A stretch of DNA of 64,000 nt from Paenibacillus foliorum. Lineage in GTDB: Bacteria > Bacillota > Bacilli > Paenibacillales > NBRC-103111. The DNA lies in assembly GCF_013141765.1 (NCBI RefSeq), contig NZ_WHOD01000105.1, positions 1-64,000 of the forward strand, in the 5' to 3' direction. The position numbers were made by a program, and so were the translations under genes. Every line of letters starts with the position of its first letter. Positions within the stretch are counted from its first letter, which is position 1. Of this stretch, positions 33,856 through 42,994 are shown piece by piece. The notes below the pieces were generated by a model. That model was not told where the DNA came from. It searched no databases and saw only the letters and a program-made list of their open reading frames with translations.

Positions 33856-35193
33856 TTAGTAAAGAGTCAAATACTGTTCGCGTTCCCATGCATGAACTTG
33901 AGTACGGTAGATATCCCACTCAATTTCTTTCAGCTCAACGAAATGAGCTAGAGCATGATCACCCAGCGCATCGCAAATGACATCGTCACGAAGCATTTCA
34001 TCGATAGCTGTTTTCAGGTTGACTGGAAGACTCGGAATGCCTTGATCCTCACGCTCATCTTCAGTCATGACATAAATGTTACGATCTACTGGAGGAGGAA
34101 GCTGCATTTTATGCTTAATTCCATCCAAACCAGCTTTCAACATAACAGCCAGTGCCAAATATGGATTAGCAGCAGGATCCGGATTACGGACCTCAACACG
34201 CGTGCTTAAGCCGCGAGAAGCAGGAATCCGAATCATCGGGCTGCGGTTGCTAGCGGACCAAGCCACATAGCAAGGCGCCTCATAGCCTGGCACCAAACGC
34301 TTATAGGAATTGACAGTCGGATTCGTAATAGCTGCAAAAGCTCTAGCATGACGCAATATACCTGCCATATAATATCTTGCAGTTGAACTTAGTCCCAATT
34401 TGTCGCTTTCATCATAGAACGCGTTTGTTTTGCCTGTAAACAACGATTGATGGCAATGCATACCGGAACCGTTTACACCGAACAACGGCTTAGGCATGAA
34501 GGTTGCGTGCAATCCATGCTGTCTGGCTACTGTTTTGACCACAAGCTTAAATGTTTGGATCTGATCTGCGGCCTTTATTGCATTCTCATATTTGAAGTCA
34601 ATCTCATGCTGCCCAGGAGCTACTTCATGATGGGATGCTTCGATTTCAAATCCCATTTCCTCCAAGGTCAACACAATCTCACGACGACAGTTTTCGCCAA
34701 GATCCATTGGTGCTAGGTCAAAGTAACCGCCTTGGTCATTAAGCTCCATGGACGGATTGCCGTTTTCATCGGTTTTAAATAAGAAAAATTCCGGTTCAGG
34801 ACCTACGTTCATTGCAGTGAAGCCCATTTCTTCAGCTTCCTTCAATGCTTGTTTAAGAATTCCGCGCGGATCTCCAGGGAAAGGTCTGCCATCAGGTAAA
34901 TAAATATCACAAATTAATCGGGCTATGCGGTCTTCGGCAACCCATGGAAATACGACCCAAGTGTTTAAATCAGGATATAAATACATGTCGGATTCTTCGA
35001 TACGAACATATCCTTCGATTGAAGAACCGTCGAACATCATTTTGTTATCAAGCGCTTTTTCAAGCTGACTTACAGGAATTTCTACATTCTTGATCGTACC
35101 GAGCAAGTCAGTAAACTGCAGACGAATAAACCGCACATTTTCTTCCTTCGCAATGCGCGTAATATCCTCTTTTTTGTAGTTCTTTTCCGTCAC
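33856..35193 (-). CDS. glnA: Glutamine synthetase, type I
   Basis: GlnA makes glutamine from glutamate, ammonia and ATP and is the main route of ammonium assimilation. The 445-residue protein has the beta-grasp N-domain, FDGSSIEGYVRIEESDMYL, the ammonium/metal motif GPEPEFFLF, PKPLFGVNGSGMH, and the nucleotide/substrate site NRSPMIRIPASRG. The size fits the short Gram-positive type (GSI-alpha), which is controlled by glutamine feedback and by its partner GlnR, not by adenylylation. Start is GTG at 35193 after AAAGGAGGAG. It is the second gene of the glnRA operon. Confidence 0.97.
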   Translation of the reverse strand: MTEKNYKKEDITRIAKEENVRFIRLQFTDLLGTIKNVEIPVSQLEKALDNKMMFDGSSIEGYVRIEESDMYLYPDLNTWVVFPWVAEDRIARLICDIYLPDGRPFPGDPRGILKQALKEAEEMGFTAMNVGPEPEFFLFKTDENGNPSMELNDQGGYFDLAPMDLGENCRREIVLTLEEMGFEIEASHHEVAPGQHEIDFKYENAIKAADQIQTFKLVVKTVARQHGLHATFMPKPLFGVNGSGMHCHQSLFTGKTNAFYDESDKLGLSSTARYYMAGILRHARAFAAITNPTVNSYKRLVPGYEAPCYVAWSASNRSPMIRIPASRGLSTRVEVRNPDPAANPYLALAVMLKAGLDGIKHKMQLPPPVDRNIYVMTEDEREDQGIPSLPVNLKTAIDEMLRDDVICDALGDHALAHFVELKEIEWDIYRTQVHAWEREQYLTLY

Positions 35194-35228
35194 TGTGAAA
35201 CTCCTCCTTTAAATATGAAAAATTGACA

Positions 35229-35266
35229 GCGCATGTTCTGAAATACTACGTCTCCCGAACATGCAC
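35229..35266 (-). other. Stem-loop between glnR and glnA
   Basis: GCGCATGTTC (35229-35238) and GAACATGCAC (35257-35266) form a 10-bp stem with one G-U pair on the minus-strand RNA. The nearest T-run is several bases away, so it is more likely a processing or stability element than a full terminator. Confidence 0.6.
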
Positions 35267-35277
35267 AACCGAACACC

Positions 35278-35688
35278 CTACTTCTTAAAAAACCTCGAAA
35301 GCTCGCCTTGAATCAGTGAAACCTGACCTCGCTTGCCTCCGCCGAGCAGCTGCTGCTTCAACATCCGATGCAACTGAGTATCCGTCAATTCTCTACGTTT
35401 AACTTCCGATTGCTCACTTAGAACGGTAGCTTCCTCGGAGTCTTTGGAAACAGGCAGGAGTACTTGCTTAATGCCTGCGATATTAACTCCTTTTTCAATC
35501 AAATCCTTGATCTCGAGCAGACGCTCAACATCGTTAAACGAATACAGTCGTTGATTACCTCCGGTTCTTGCGGGGATAATTAGCTCATGTTGTTCATAAT
35601 ATCGGATTTGTCTGGCGGTTAAATCTGTCAGTTTCATTACTATACCGATTGGAAAAAGCGCCATATTACGGCGAATATCATCCGTCAC
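35278..35688 (-). CDS. glnR: GlnR, MerR-family nitrogen repressor
   Basis: GlnR represses glnRA when nitrogen is plentiful, and glutamine-bound GlnA stabilises its DNA binding. The winged helix-turn-helix reads IGIVMKLTDLTARQIRYYEQHELIIPART, with NQRLYSFNDVERLLEIK next. The C-terminal tail, where GlnA acts, is rich in Q, G and R (LHRMLKQQLLGGGKRGQ). Start is GTG at 35688 after AGGTGAT. A sigma-A promoter (35723-35751) and a GlnR operator (35774-35790) lie directly upstream. Confidence 0.95.
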   Translation of the reverse strand: MTDDIRRNMALFPIGIVMKLTDLTARQIRYYEQHELIIPARTGGNQRLYSFNDVERLLEIKDLIEKGVNIAGIKQVLLPVSKDSEEATVLSEQSEVKRRELTDTQLHRMLKQQLLGGGKRGQVSLIQGELSRFFKK

Positions 35689-35722
35689 TACCCATCACCT
35701 CTGTGGACTACAAACTACCTTC

Positions 35723-35751
35723 ATTGTACCCCTCCTACATAAACATGTCAA
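35723..35751 (-). promoter_or_regulatory. glnRA promoter
   Basis: On the minus strand TTGACA and TACAAT are separated by 17 bases, about 35 bases before the glnR start codon. Confidence 0.8.
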
Positions 35752-35762
35752 GGTGTGTTAGG
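35746..35762. promoter_or_regulatory. Degenerate second GlnR site over the glnRA -35
   Basis: TGTCAAGGTGTGTTAGG has a good left half of the TGTNA-N7-TNACA site and a poor right half. It overlaps the -35 element, the place expected for repression. Confidence 0.4.
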
Positions 35763-35773
35763 TTCATGCAAGA

Positions 35774-35790
35774 TGTAAGTATAATTTACA
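35774..35790. promoter_or_regulatory. GlnR/TnrA operator
   Basis: TGTAAGTATAATTTACA is a perfect match to TGTNA-N7-TNACA. It overlaps the stop codon of the upstream PLP-enzyme gene and lies 22 bases above the glnRA -35. Confidence 0.8.
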
Positions 35791-37033
35791 GTAGTCCCCA
35801 ATCAATCATGTTGCTTAAAGCAGTCAACACACCTAGCTTGCAATGTGAATAGGTCAACCCGCCCTGCATGTAGGCAATGTAGGGCTCTCGGATCGGAGCA
35901 TCAGCTGACAATTCCAGGCTGCCTCCTTGAATAAAGGTCCCCGCCGCCATGATGACTGGATGCTCATATCCGGGCATATCCCAAGGCTCAGGTACAACAT
36001 GAGAGTCAACAGCCGATGCTTGCTGAATTCCTTGAACAAAAGCAATTAAATGCTGTTCGCTTGTAAATTGGATAGCTTGTATCAAGTCTGTCCGTGGGTC
36101 ACTCCAGTGCGGGTGAGTTACAAAGCCGAGCTGCTCGAATACCGCCGCAGCAAAGATCGACCCTTTAACAGCTTGTCCAACCAAATGGGGAGCTAGAAAT
36201 AGTCCCTGATAAATTGAACGGACAGTCCCCAGCATAGCTCCAACTTCTCCTCCGATACCAGGTGCAGTGAGTCGGTAGGATGCCAGCTCAACATACTTGC
36301 TTTTTCCTGCTATGTATCCACCTGTAGCAGCTATACCACCGCCTGGATTCTTGATCAGTGATCCAGCAATTAAATCTGCGCCTACCTCGGTTGGTTCCTG
36401 AAGCTCTGTAAATTCTCCGTAGCAGTTATCCACGAATACTATAACCTCAGGGTACAAGCTTTTGACAAAACGAACCATCTCGCCTATCTGAGCTACAGTA
36501 AACGACGGCCGCCACGAATATCCGCGTGATCGTTGAATGCCAACCACTTTAGTGTTCCCCGTCATATGCTCACGAATGGAATCATAATCAGGGCTTCCAT
36601 CCGACAGCAAAGCTATTTCGTTATAAACGATGCCCCAATCCTGCAAAGATCCTTTTCCATCGTCTGGTTTCCCTATTACTTTGTGCAGTGTGTCGTATGG
36701 ACTTCCAGTAATCATGAGCAGCTCATCTCCCGGCCTTAACACTCCGAATAAAGCTGTCCCGATCGTATGAGTCCCGGACACAAAATGTGGCCGCACCAAG
36801 GCGGCCTCTGCTCCAAATACTTCAGCGTACACCAAATCCAATACCTCGCGGCCTCGGTCATTGTAACCATAACCTGTAGAACCGGCAAAGTGATAATCGC
36901 TCACCTTATGCTTTTGAAAGGCACGGATCACCTTCCATTGATTCTGGTCAACGATCCGGTCCAACTCTTTTATTCTTCCCTCAATCTGTTCTTCGGCATA
37001 CTCCATCCATGCCGTAATTCGTTCATTAAACAT
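35786..37033 (-). CDS. ynbB: YnbB-like PLP-dependent enzyme (methionine gamma-lyase / aluminium-resistance family)
   Basis: A fold-type I PLP enzyme of about 415 residues. The substrate-pocket segment is FAGSTGYGYNDRGREVLD, with RPHFVSGTHTI, VVGIQRSRGYSWRPSF and VFVDNCYGEF (the Asp that binds the PLP ring). The Schiff-base lysine is in AGSLIKNPGGGIA. The family is named after an aluminium-resistance phenotype and resembles methionine gamma-lyase, but its substrate is not established. ATG at 37033 is preferred; the gene overlaps the end of hflX by eight bases. It sits just upstream of glnRA, as ynbB does in Bacillus. Confidence 0.9.
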   Translation of the reverse strand: MFNERITAWMEYAEEQIEGRIKELDRIVDQNQWKVIRAFQKHKVSDYHFAGSTGYGYNDRGREVLDLVYAEVFGAEAALVRPHFVSGTHTIGTALFGVLRPGDELLMITGSPYDTLHKVIGKPDDGKGSLQDWGIVYNEIALLSDGSPDYDSIREHMTGNTKVVGIQRSRGYSWRPSFTVAQIGEMVRFVKSLYPEVIVFVDNCYGEFTELQEPTEVGADLIAGSLIKNPGGGIAATGGYIAGKSKYVELASYRLTAPGIGGEVGAMLGTVRSIYQGLFLAPHLVGQAVKGSIFAAAVFEQLGFVTHPHWSDPRTDLIQAIQFTSEQHLIAFVQGIQQASAVDSHVVPEPWDMPGYEHPVIMAAGTFIQGGSLELSADAPIREPYIAYMQGGLTYSHCKLGVLTALSNMIDWGLL

Positions 37034-38348
37034 GCTCGCTGCTCTCTCCCTCATTGTAAGCCTGATCCAATGCATAAGCTGCCAGCAAATACCCCAATTT
37101 ACTGTATTCTTTGTTATTCAGCCTTACCTGGATCAGCATATCATTACCTTCTATTTCATTCTCCAACACTTCACCGACTCTGTAAGCAAGCGATATAACA
37201 TCGCCTTTTTCAGCTGGGATCCGGAATGTTTTGCAATCACCCATTAATTTCGATTCAATCGCATCGCAAACCTGCTTCAGGTCCTCATCACGATATGCCG
37301 AAATACGTAAAAATTCTCCTTTAGCTGTCAGCATTTCCGTTTGTTCGGGTGTGCACATATCCACTTTATTGAACAACGTGATTTGCTCAGTTTGATGAGC
37401 GCCTAGCTCTTGAAGAACTTGATCAACGACATACATCTGTGTAGACATCATTTCGGAAGCACTGTCCACGACATGCAGAATGAGATCGGCTTCACAAGCT
37501 TCCTCCAAGGTTGCACGGAAGGCAGCGACCAGATCATGCGGCAGGTTTTGGATAAACCCTACGGTATCTGTCAAAACAATCTCTTTACCCCCAGGTAACT
37601 CCAGATTTCTAGAGGTTGGGTCCAATGTTGCGAACAATTGATTCTCTACATACACATCTGCATGAGTCAATTGACGCAGCAGCGTCGATTTACCTGCATT
37701 CGTATACCCAACAAGCGCAACCTGAAAAACACCGGATTTTTTTCTGCGTTCTCTATGTAATGTCCGGTGCTTAACGACCTCCTGCAATTGATTCTTAAGC
37801 TCGGTAATCCGATCACGGATATGTCTGCGATCCGTTTCCAGCTTCGTTTCCCCGGGTCCGCGCGTGCCTATCCCTCCACCTAGTCGGGATAAATTCTTGC
37901 CTTGTCCTGACAGCCGCGGCAGCAAATAGCTTAACTGAGCTAGCTCAACCTGAATAATACCCTCACGTGTCTTAGCACGCTGAGCGAAAATATCCAATAT
38001 GAGCTGAGTCCGGTCGATAATTTTCACATCCAAATACTGCTCCAAATTACGTACCTGAGCCCCGGACAATTCTTGATCAAAAATGGCTGTATTAGCACCA
38101 TGCTCATCTAAAAGCTGCTTTAATTCTTCTGCTTTACCTTTACCAACAAACCATTTGGAATCGATCGATTCCTTGTTTTGAGTCATGGTAGCCAGCACTT
38201 CTACACCTGCGGTTTCAGCCAGACTCACGAGCTCAGATAAGGAATATTCAGCAACAAAAGCTTCCTGTCTCTTCTGCTTTGGTGTGATCAAGCTCATTAA
38301 CACAGCCCGCGGCTGTTCGTGTTCAATGGTATGTACATTAGATTTCAT
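37026..38348 (-). CDS. hflX: HflX ribosome-associated GTPase
   Basis: HflX binds the large ribosomal subunit and splits stalled or hibernating ribosomes. The 440-residue protein has the HflX N-terminal domain (SLAETAGVEVLATMTQNKE, FVGKGKAEELK), the glycine-rich linker GGGIGTRGPGETKLETD, and the G domain: G1 GYTNAGKSTLL, G3 DTVGFIQNLPHDL, G4 FNKVD. A C-terminal domain of about 80 residues follows. ATG at 38348 has AAAGGAG upstream. Confidence 0.95.
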   Translation of the reverse strand: MKSNVHTIEHEQPRAVLMSLITPKQKRQEAFVAEYSLSELVSLAETAGVEVLATMTQNKESIDSKWFVGKGKAEELKQLLDEHGANTAIFDQELSGAQVRNLEQYLDVKIIDRTQLILDIFAQRAKTREGIIQVELAQLSYLLPRLSGQGKNLSRLGGGIGTRGPGETKLETDRRHIRDRITELKNQLQEVVKHRTLHRERRKKSGVFQVALVGYTNAGKSTLLRQLTHADVYVENQLFATLDPTSRNLELPGGKEIVLTDTVGFIQNLPHDLVAAFRATLEEACEADLILHVVDSASEMMSTQMYVVDQVLQELGAHQTEQITLFNKVDMCTPEQTEMLTAKGEFLRISAYRDEDLKQVCDAIESKLMGDCKTFRIPAEKGDVISLAYRVGEVLENEIEGNDMLIQVRLNNKEYSKLGYLLAAYALDQAYNEGESSEHV

Positions 38349-38486
38349 AGTTATTAAATCTCCTTTGAAGGTATTCGCTTAAATAAGTCTATTGCTTATT
38401 TTTTTCGCTCATCCGTTCAGAAATAGGAACAACAATTCCCTCCAAAAACAAAGGACACTGCTTTGCTGATTTCCTTCCTATACAGC

Positions 38487-38520
38487 AAAAAGAGGCGTTC
38501 ACAGTAATTGTAAACGTCCC
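38487..38520 (-). terminator. Intrinsic terminator after spoVK
   Basis: On the minus strand GGGACGTTTACA pairs with TGTGAACGCCTC (one mismatch), followed by TTTTT. Confidence 0.7.
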
Positions 38521-38592
38521 TATGCGATATTACAACTTAATGAATGGTTCCTACCTATTCTTTCCCAGTGTTTCATTGTACTAATCACGTTA

Positions 38593-39603
38593 TTAGGAAT
38601 CCATAACCTTATAATTAGTGAAATCCGGCCCTGGAAATGCGGGTTCCTTACTCTTATCGAACTGAATATCTTCGGGATATATACTCATTAGATCTTCTTT
38701 GCTTGGCTTCGCGGGATGCCGGCGGTTTAACAAACGTACAGCTTGATGCCGGATAGCTTTTTCAATGACATTTCTGACATACCTAGCATTACTAAAGTGA
38801 AAACAGTTTGTTGTCTCATAATGAAGATGCTCTCTCAGTTTCTTTAAGGTATCCGGTGTAAATGAATATTCACGTTCATTGAGCATTTTCTCAGATATTT
38901 TCAAAAGCTGCTCGATGGAATAGTCCGGAAAGTGAACTTGAATAGGAAACCGTGATGGAAGCCCTGGATTTGTCAGCAGGAAGTTATCAATTTCATCTGT
39001 GTAGCCGGCCAATATTAAAATAAAATCATTTTTATAATCCTCCATGCCTTTTACAAGACAATCGATACATTCCTTACCAAAATCTTTCTCCCCGCCTCTA
39101 GCCAAACTGTAAGCTTCATCTACAAAAAGGATACCGCCCATGGCCTTCTTCATAATTTCTCTTGTCTTCAAAGCCGTATGTCCAATGTATTCGCCTACTA
39201 AATCAGCCCGTTCCACCTCGATCAAATGCCCTTTACTCAGTACTCCCATTGATTTAAAGAGCTTGGAAACAATTCTAGCCACGGTGGTTTTACCAGTGCC
39301 CGGATTACCTTTAAAAATCATATGAAACACATGCGAGCCGCCTTGCAATCCAACTTCCTCCCGAAATTGTTTCACTTGGAGCATGGCATAAATTTGAAAA
39401 ATAAGCTCCTTTATTTCTTCTAACCCAATCATTTCATCTAGTGTTTTAAAAATATCCGAAAATGCTTGGTTGCCAACGAAGTTTAATTTAGACTCTTCAG
39501 GCAGCTGCTTAACAGCTGTATCTTGGGTTCGAAATACAACACTGATTTGATGGTCTTTCTGTGTTATCTTTCGCGTTTCTGCGCCAAACATCGGATCACT
39601 CAT
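38593..39603 (-). CDS. spoVK: SpoVK-like (CbbX family) AAA ATPase
   Basis: SpoVK is an AAA+ ATPase needed for spore maturation in B. subtilis and is related to the Rubisco activase CbbX. The protein has Walker A MIFKGNPGTGKTTVARIV, Walker B ILFVDEAYSLARGG, sensor 1 FILILAGYTDEID, the arginine finger in NPGLPSRFP, and a C-terminal helical lid with FSNARYVRNVIEKAIRHQA. ATG at 39603 has GGGGTGA five bases upstream; a GTG three codons earlier overlaps that site. The hflX-side position matches Bacillus synteny. Confidence 0.93.
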   Translation of the reverse strand: MSDPMFGAETRKITQKDHQISVVFRTQDTAVKQLPEESKLNFVGNQAFSDIFKTLDEMIGLEEIKELIFQIYAMLQVKQFREEVGLQGGSHVFHMIFKGNPGTGKTTVARIVSKLFKSMGVLSKGHLIEVERADLVGEYIGHTALKTREIMKKAMGGILFVDEAYSLARGGEKDFGKECIDCLVKGMEDYKNDFILILAGYTDEIDNFLLTNPGLPSRFPIQVHFPDYSIEQLLKISEKMLNEREYSFTPDTLKKLREHLHYETTNCFHFSNARYVRNVIEKAIRHQAVRLLNRRHPAKPSKEDLMSIYPEDIQFDKSKEPAFPGPDFTNYKVMDS

Positions 39604-39705
39604 GCTCTTCACCCCATTAATCCATCATATGCGATGAAGTACTACATTCATGAATCATCTGACTGTACGCTGCGGATTGGGGTTATATTTTTTTGAAGCG
39701 AATTA

Positions 39706-40251
39706 TCAATCGTTCCACATCCGTGACATCGTTTGTATATGACCTTCTAAGAAACTCAATCGATATACATCCGGATTAGATAGTCCTTTCCATTCAGCAA
39801 AGCCGACCGAATCATCGTATCGCTTCAATATCAGAGACAGAAGATTGCCATGTGTAGCTACCGCATAGCTCGAATGCCCCAATGCAAGCAGCTCCGTAAG
39901 TGAGGATACAGCTCGGTCAGTTGCAGCTCTGCTGGATTCTCCTCCCGTATAGCTCAAAGATTCATCTGAAAACGTTCGTTCCAAACAAACCATCCAATCC
40001 TCCCTCTGCTCGCTACTTAAAATTCGCTCAGACAGTCTGTCATCCGTATGAATGGTGTGACCGGCATTCTTAGCATAAGGTATTAACGTCTGTTGTGCCC
40101 TTACATAGGGACTTGAAACCGCATATTCGATTGGATATCTATTGAGAAATGCAGCCAGTTTCTCAGCCTGCAACCACCCCTCCCCGGTTAGCTCCGCATC
40201 AGCAGCCTGTCCCGTCGCTTTACAATGGCGAATCAAGTATACGATTTGCAT
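39706..40251 (-). CDS. Histidine phosphatase (phosphoglycerate mutase-like)
   Basis: A complete histidine phosphatase of 181 residues. The N-terminal motif is VYLIRHCKATG (RHC in place of the usual RHG, with the catalytic histidine kept), and the second histidine is in AVATHGNLLSL. Conserved SSPYVRAQQT and GGESSRAATDRA are also present. The substrate is unknown. ATG at 40251 with GAGGG upstream is preferred over an ATG seven codons earlier. Its C-terminal half (PDVYRLSF..MSRMWND) closely resembles the truncated copy at 961-1390. It is paired with a HAD phosphatase gene upstream. Confidence 0.9.
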   Translation of the reverse strand: MQIVYLIRHCKATGQAADAELTGEGWLQAEKLAAFLNRYPIEYAVSSPYVRAQQTLIPYAKNAGHTIHTDDRLSERILSSEQREDWMVCLERTFSDESLSYTGGESSRAATDRAVSSLTELLALGHSSYAVATHGNLLSLILKRYDDSVGFAEWKGLSNPDVYRLSFLEGHIQTMSRMWND

Positions 40252-40284
40252 ATGTGGAACCCTCGCCTCCATGGTCTTATAGGA

Positions 40285-40959
40285 TCAGCATTCTTTTCTA
40301 GTAATAGATACTCGTGAGATAACTTCGGTTAGGGGCATTGCACTCATAGAGGGCAGCCGAAGATCGTGCTCACCAAATCTTAAAAGTCCTGTAATCTCAT
40401 TAGGAACAATAACGCAGTGCATTCCAGCTCGTTTGGCAGCTAATGAACCGTTTGGCGAATCCTCAAACGCAATGGCCTCAACGGGCTGAACCCCCAAACA
40501 GCTCATTGCTTGCAGATAAAGTGCTGGATCTGGCTTTACTTTTTCCACATCATCTTTTGTCCGAATGCACATGAAATAATCAATTAAGTCAAACTGCTTC
40601 AAGTAACCGGTTACCCATTCCCGAGTAGAGCTTGAAGCCAAACCGATTTGCAGTCCAAGCTCGTTTGCTTCCTTCAAATAATCGATTACGCCAGGTCTCG
40701 GTTGGACTTCACTCATACGGTCTGTGTACCGCTGTCTCCGCAGTTTCCTAACCGTTTCTCGGTCAATAGGTGCCCCTAGGGCTTGCTCTAAATAGGAATA
40801 TGGTTCAAATGCTGAACCGTCCGTTCCAATACATAGACCCCACAAATCCATAGTTAACTCCATTCCATGATCACGGTACATAGCTTGAAACGATTCATAC
40901 TCAGGAGTTTCAGTGTCAATAATCAATCCATCAAAATCAAATATTACCGCTTTAATCAT
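40285..40959 (-). CDS. HAD-superfamily hydrolase (YhcW / beta-phosphoglucomutase-like)
   Basis: A HAD subfamily IA enzyme of 224 residues. Motif I is VIFDFDGLIIDTETP, motif II IGLASSSTREWV, motif III KVKPDPALYLQAM, and motif IV AIAFEDSPNGSLAAKRAGM. A helical cap lies after motif I. The DSPNG motif is typical of the beta-phosphoglucomutase-like branch that includes YhcW; the substrate is likely a sugar phosphate but is not determined. ATG at 40959 is chosen. It is 33 bases upstream of the histidine phosphatase gene. Confidence 0.88.
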   Translation of the reverse strand: MIKAVIFDFDGLIIDTETPEYESFQAMYRDHGMELTMDLWGLCIGTDGSAFEPYSYLEQALGAPIDRETVRKLRRQRYTDRMSEVQPRPGVIDYLKEANELGLQIGLASSSTREWVTGYLKQFDLIDYFMCIRTKDDVEKVKPDPALYLQAMSCLGVQPVEAIAFEDSPNGSLAAKRAGMHCVIVPNEITGLLRFGEHDLRLPSMSAMPLTEVISRVSITRKEC

Positions 40960-41079
40960 GTTTAGATACACCCCTACCAACTCTATTTGTTATATATGTA
41001 TAATATTTTGATCGTACAATGACATTACATAAAATGGAAGAGTTTTTTCGATTTATTATATATTTAATGGGAATTACTC

Positions 41080-41108
41080 TTGAATTTTAATGAATATTTA
41101 TTCATAAT
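41080..41108 (+). promoter_or_regulatory. Candidate promoter for the GNAT gene
   Basis: TTGAAT and CATAAT are separated by 17 bases, placing the transcript start about 40 bases before the ATG at 41157. Confidence 0.5.
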
Positions 41109-41156
41109 ATTGTATATTAATTCAAAATTACCTTGATGAAATGGACGGTGCATCAC

Positions 41157-41945
41157 ATGTATTTCCAAAAAAACAGCTTAACTAATCGAACAGACGAACT
41201 TATTATTCAAATTGAAAAGCTCGCGTTAAATACTTGGCCCGCCGCTTCGACTTTTACCTCTGAACACTGGATATATAGGGCCTCAGGAGGTATAACCAAA
41301 CGTGCTAATAGTGTGTGGACTGCGGCTGGAGATTTTTTCCCTGAGGGGGATTGGCTTGCTGAGGCTGTTCGCTTTTACAGCTTTCATGGATTGCCTGTCC
41401 GTTATCATATTAGTGATGCATCACCAAAACAACTGGACAATTTACTGGAGGCGCACGGCTATTTGAAAGAAACACCCTGTTCCGTCATGATCGCGCAATC
41501 CGATGTCGTGATTAAAAAAACGCTCTCTGAATCAGATCATCACTTCCATGTAACTGTAAGATCTCAGCATAAGGATGAATGGTTAACTCATTTTCTTAAG
41601 ATGGAGGGCTTCGGCGAGGAACGGCGCACTTTTTATAATAAGCTTTTTGCAGACATCGAACCGCAGAAAGGATTTTTCACATTAGAATTGGATGGCTTAT
41701 GCGTCGCTGTGGGAAGCTCTATTGTAGAAAACGGCTGGGCAGGCTTTATAAACGTTGCAGTGAATCCCGAGCTTCGCGGCAGAGGAATCGGACGAATTAT
41801 ACTGCATGAACTGGCTGTGTGGAGTCGGAATCATGGAGCAGATGGACTATACCTACAAGTTATTAATGATAATGAACCTGCATTAAAGCTCTACAGCAAG
41901 GCCGGATTTACTCCATTATATCAGTACCATTACCGCATTAAGTGA
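41157..41945 (+). CDS. GNAT-family N-acetyltransferase
   Basis: A 262-residue protein with a C-terminal GNAT fold. The acetyl-CoA loop is INVAVNPELRGRGIGRIIL, and the later motif is LYLQVINDNEPALKLYSKAGF. The N-terminal half (residues 1-130) looks like a second, decayed GNAT-like domain without the CoA loop. Two-domain GNATs of this kind often act on small molecules, but the substrate is not known. The start is uncertain: ATG at 41157 is chosen, with in-frame TTG/ATG at 41133-41138 as alternatives lacking a ribosome binding site. Confidence 0.85.
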   Translation: MYFQKNSLTNRTDELIIQIEKLALNTWPAASTFTSEHWIYRASGGITKRANSVWTAAGDFFPEGDWLAEAVRFYSFHGLPVRYHISDASPKQLDNLLEAHGYLKETPCSVMIAQSDVVIKKTLSESDHHFHVTVRSQHKDEWLTHFLKMEGFGEERRTFYNKLFADIEPQKGFFTLELDGLCVAVGSSIVENGWAGFINVAVNPELRGRGIGRIILHELAVWSRNHGADGLYLQVINDNEPALKLYSKAGFTPLYQYHYRIK

Positions 41946-42039
41946 GAGCTCAAAAAGTTTGAATAACCTCATCAAGAATATTTAAACACTCGTGTCGCAT
42001 CCTAAAGGAGTACCAATTCCCAATAAAGGAGCGATTTGT

Positions 42040-42909
42040 ATGAGTACGATAACCCCACCGCGTCAGACATTCCCCCCTCAGCACCAACAGCACCAGCCAG
42101 GTATTGAGTCGGAAATGAACCCGCACCCCATTTTTGAGGATATGAAATATAAAGCCGCTGGTAAGCTGCAGGATAAAACAGCCATAGTAACAGGTGGCGA
42201 TAGCGGTATTGGCAGAGCTGTGGCTGTTACTTATGCAAAAGAAGGTGCAAACGTTGTAATTGTCTATTTGAACGAGCACAGCGATGCTGAGGAAACGAAG
42301 CGGCAGGTTGAGGAAGAAGGGAGAAAATGCCTGACCCTAGCTGGAGACCTTGGCACAGAAGCCTTTTGCAAGCAAGTCATTGAGGAGACCCTTAAGCAAT
42401 TCGGCAAGCTGGATATATTGGTCAATAATGCAGCAGAGCAGCATCCTCAGACAAAGCTCGAAGATATAACATCAAAGCAATTGGAGCGTACATTCCGCAC
42501 GAATATTTTCTCTATGTTTTATTTAACAAAAGCCGCCCTCCCCCATCTGAAACAAGGCAGTGCCATCATCAATACCGCTTCTATCACGGCTTATGAAGGA
42601 CACGACCAGCTCTTAGACTACTCAGCAACTAAAGGAGCCATTGTGACCTTTACACGCTCCTTATCACAATCCTTAATTAATAAGGGCATCCGAGTAAACG
42701 GTGTCGCTCCTGGCCCTATCTGGACTCCCCTTATCCCTTCAACCTTTACCGAACAACAGGTAGCAAAATTTGGTGCTGATGTACCGATGAAGCGAGCTGG
42801 ACAGCCCGAAGAGCTGGCGCCAAGCTATGTTTTTCTAGCAAGTGATGATTCCTCGTATATGGCAGGACAAATTATGCATGTAAATGGCGGTGTGATCGTT
42901 AACGGTTAA
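42040..42909 (+). CDS. SDR-family oxidoreductase (YdaD/YhxC-like)
   Basis: A short-chain dehydrogenase of 289 residues. It has a proline/glutamine-rich N-terminal arm (about 1-40), the NAD(P) motif TGGDSGIGRAV, the NNAA motif in LVNNAAEQHP, and the catalytic triad in INTASITAYEG and YSATKGAI. The extended arm and the GIGRAVAVTYAKEGA pattern match the Gram-positive general-stress SDR group that includes YdaD (GS39) and YhxC. ATG at 42040 follows AAAGGAG with an 8-base gap. It ends in a strong terminator. Confidence 0.92.
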   Translation: MSTITPPRQTFPPQHQQHQPGIESEMNPHPIFEDMKYKAAGKLQDKTAIVTGGDSGIGRAVAVTYAKEGANVVIVYLNEHSDAEETKRQVEEEGRKCLTLAGDLGTEAFCKQVIEETLKQFGKLDILVNNAAEQHPQTKLEDITSKQLERTFRTNIFSMFYLTKAALPHLKQGSAIINTASITAYEGHDQLLDYSATKGAIVTFTRSLSQSLINKGIRVNGVAPGPIWTPLIPSTFTEQQVAKFGADVPMKRAGQPEELAPSYVFLASDDSSYMAGQIMHVNGGVIVNG

Positions 42910-42921
42910 GAAAAAGAAAAT

Positions 42922-42965
42922 GAGCCTCCTCCACTTTTAAGTGGTTTTGGAGGCTCTATTTTTCT
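42922..42965 (+). terminator. Intrinsic terminator after the SDR gene
   Basis: GAGCCTCC pairs with GGAGGCTC (42922-42956) around an inner CCACTTTTAAGTGG hairpin, followed by a T-rich tail. Confidence 0.8.
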
Positions 42966-42994
42966 CGAAATTTAATATGTAGGATAAGTGCGAC

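Noticed and set aside
35229..35266. Full intrinsic terminator between glnR and glnA
   Set aside because: The stem is good but the T-run is displaced, and the two genes are normally one operon.
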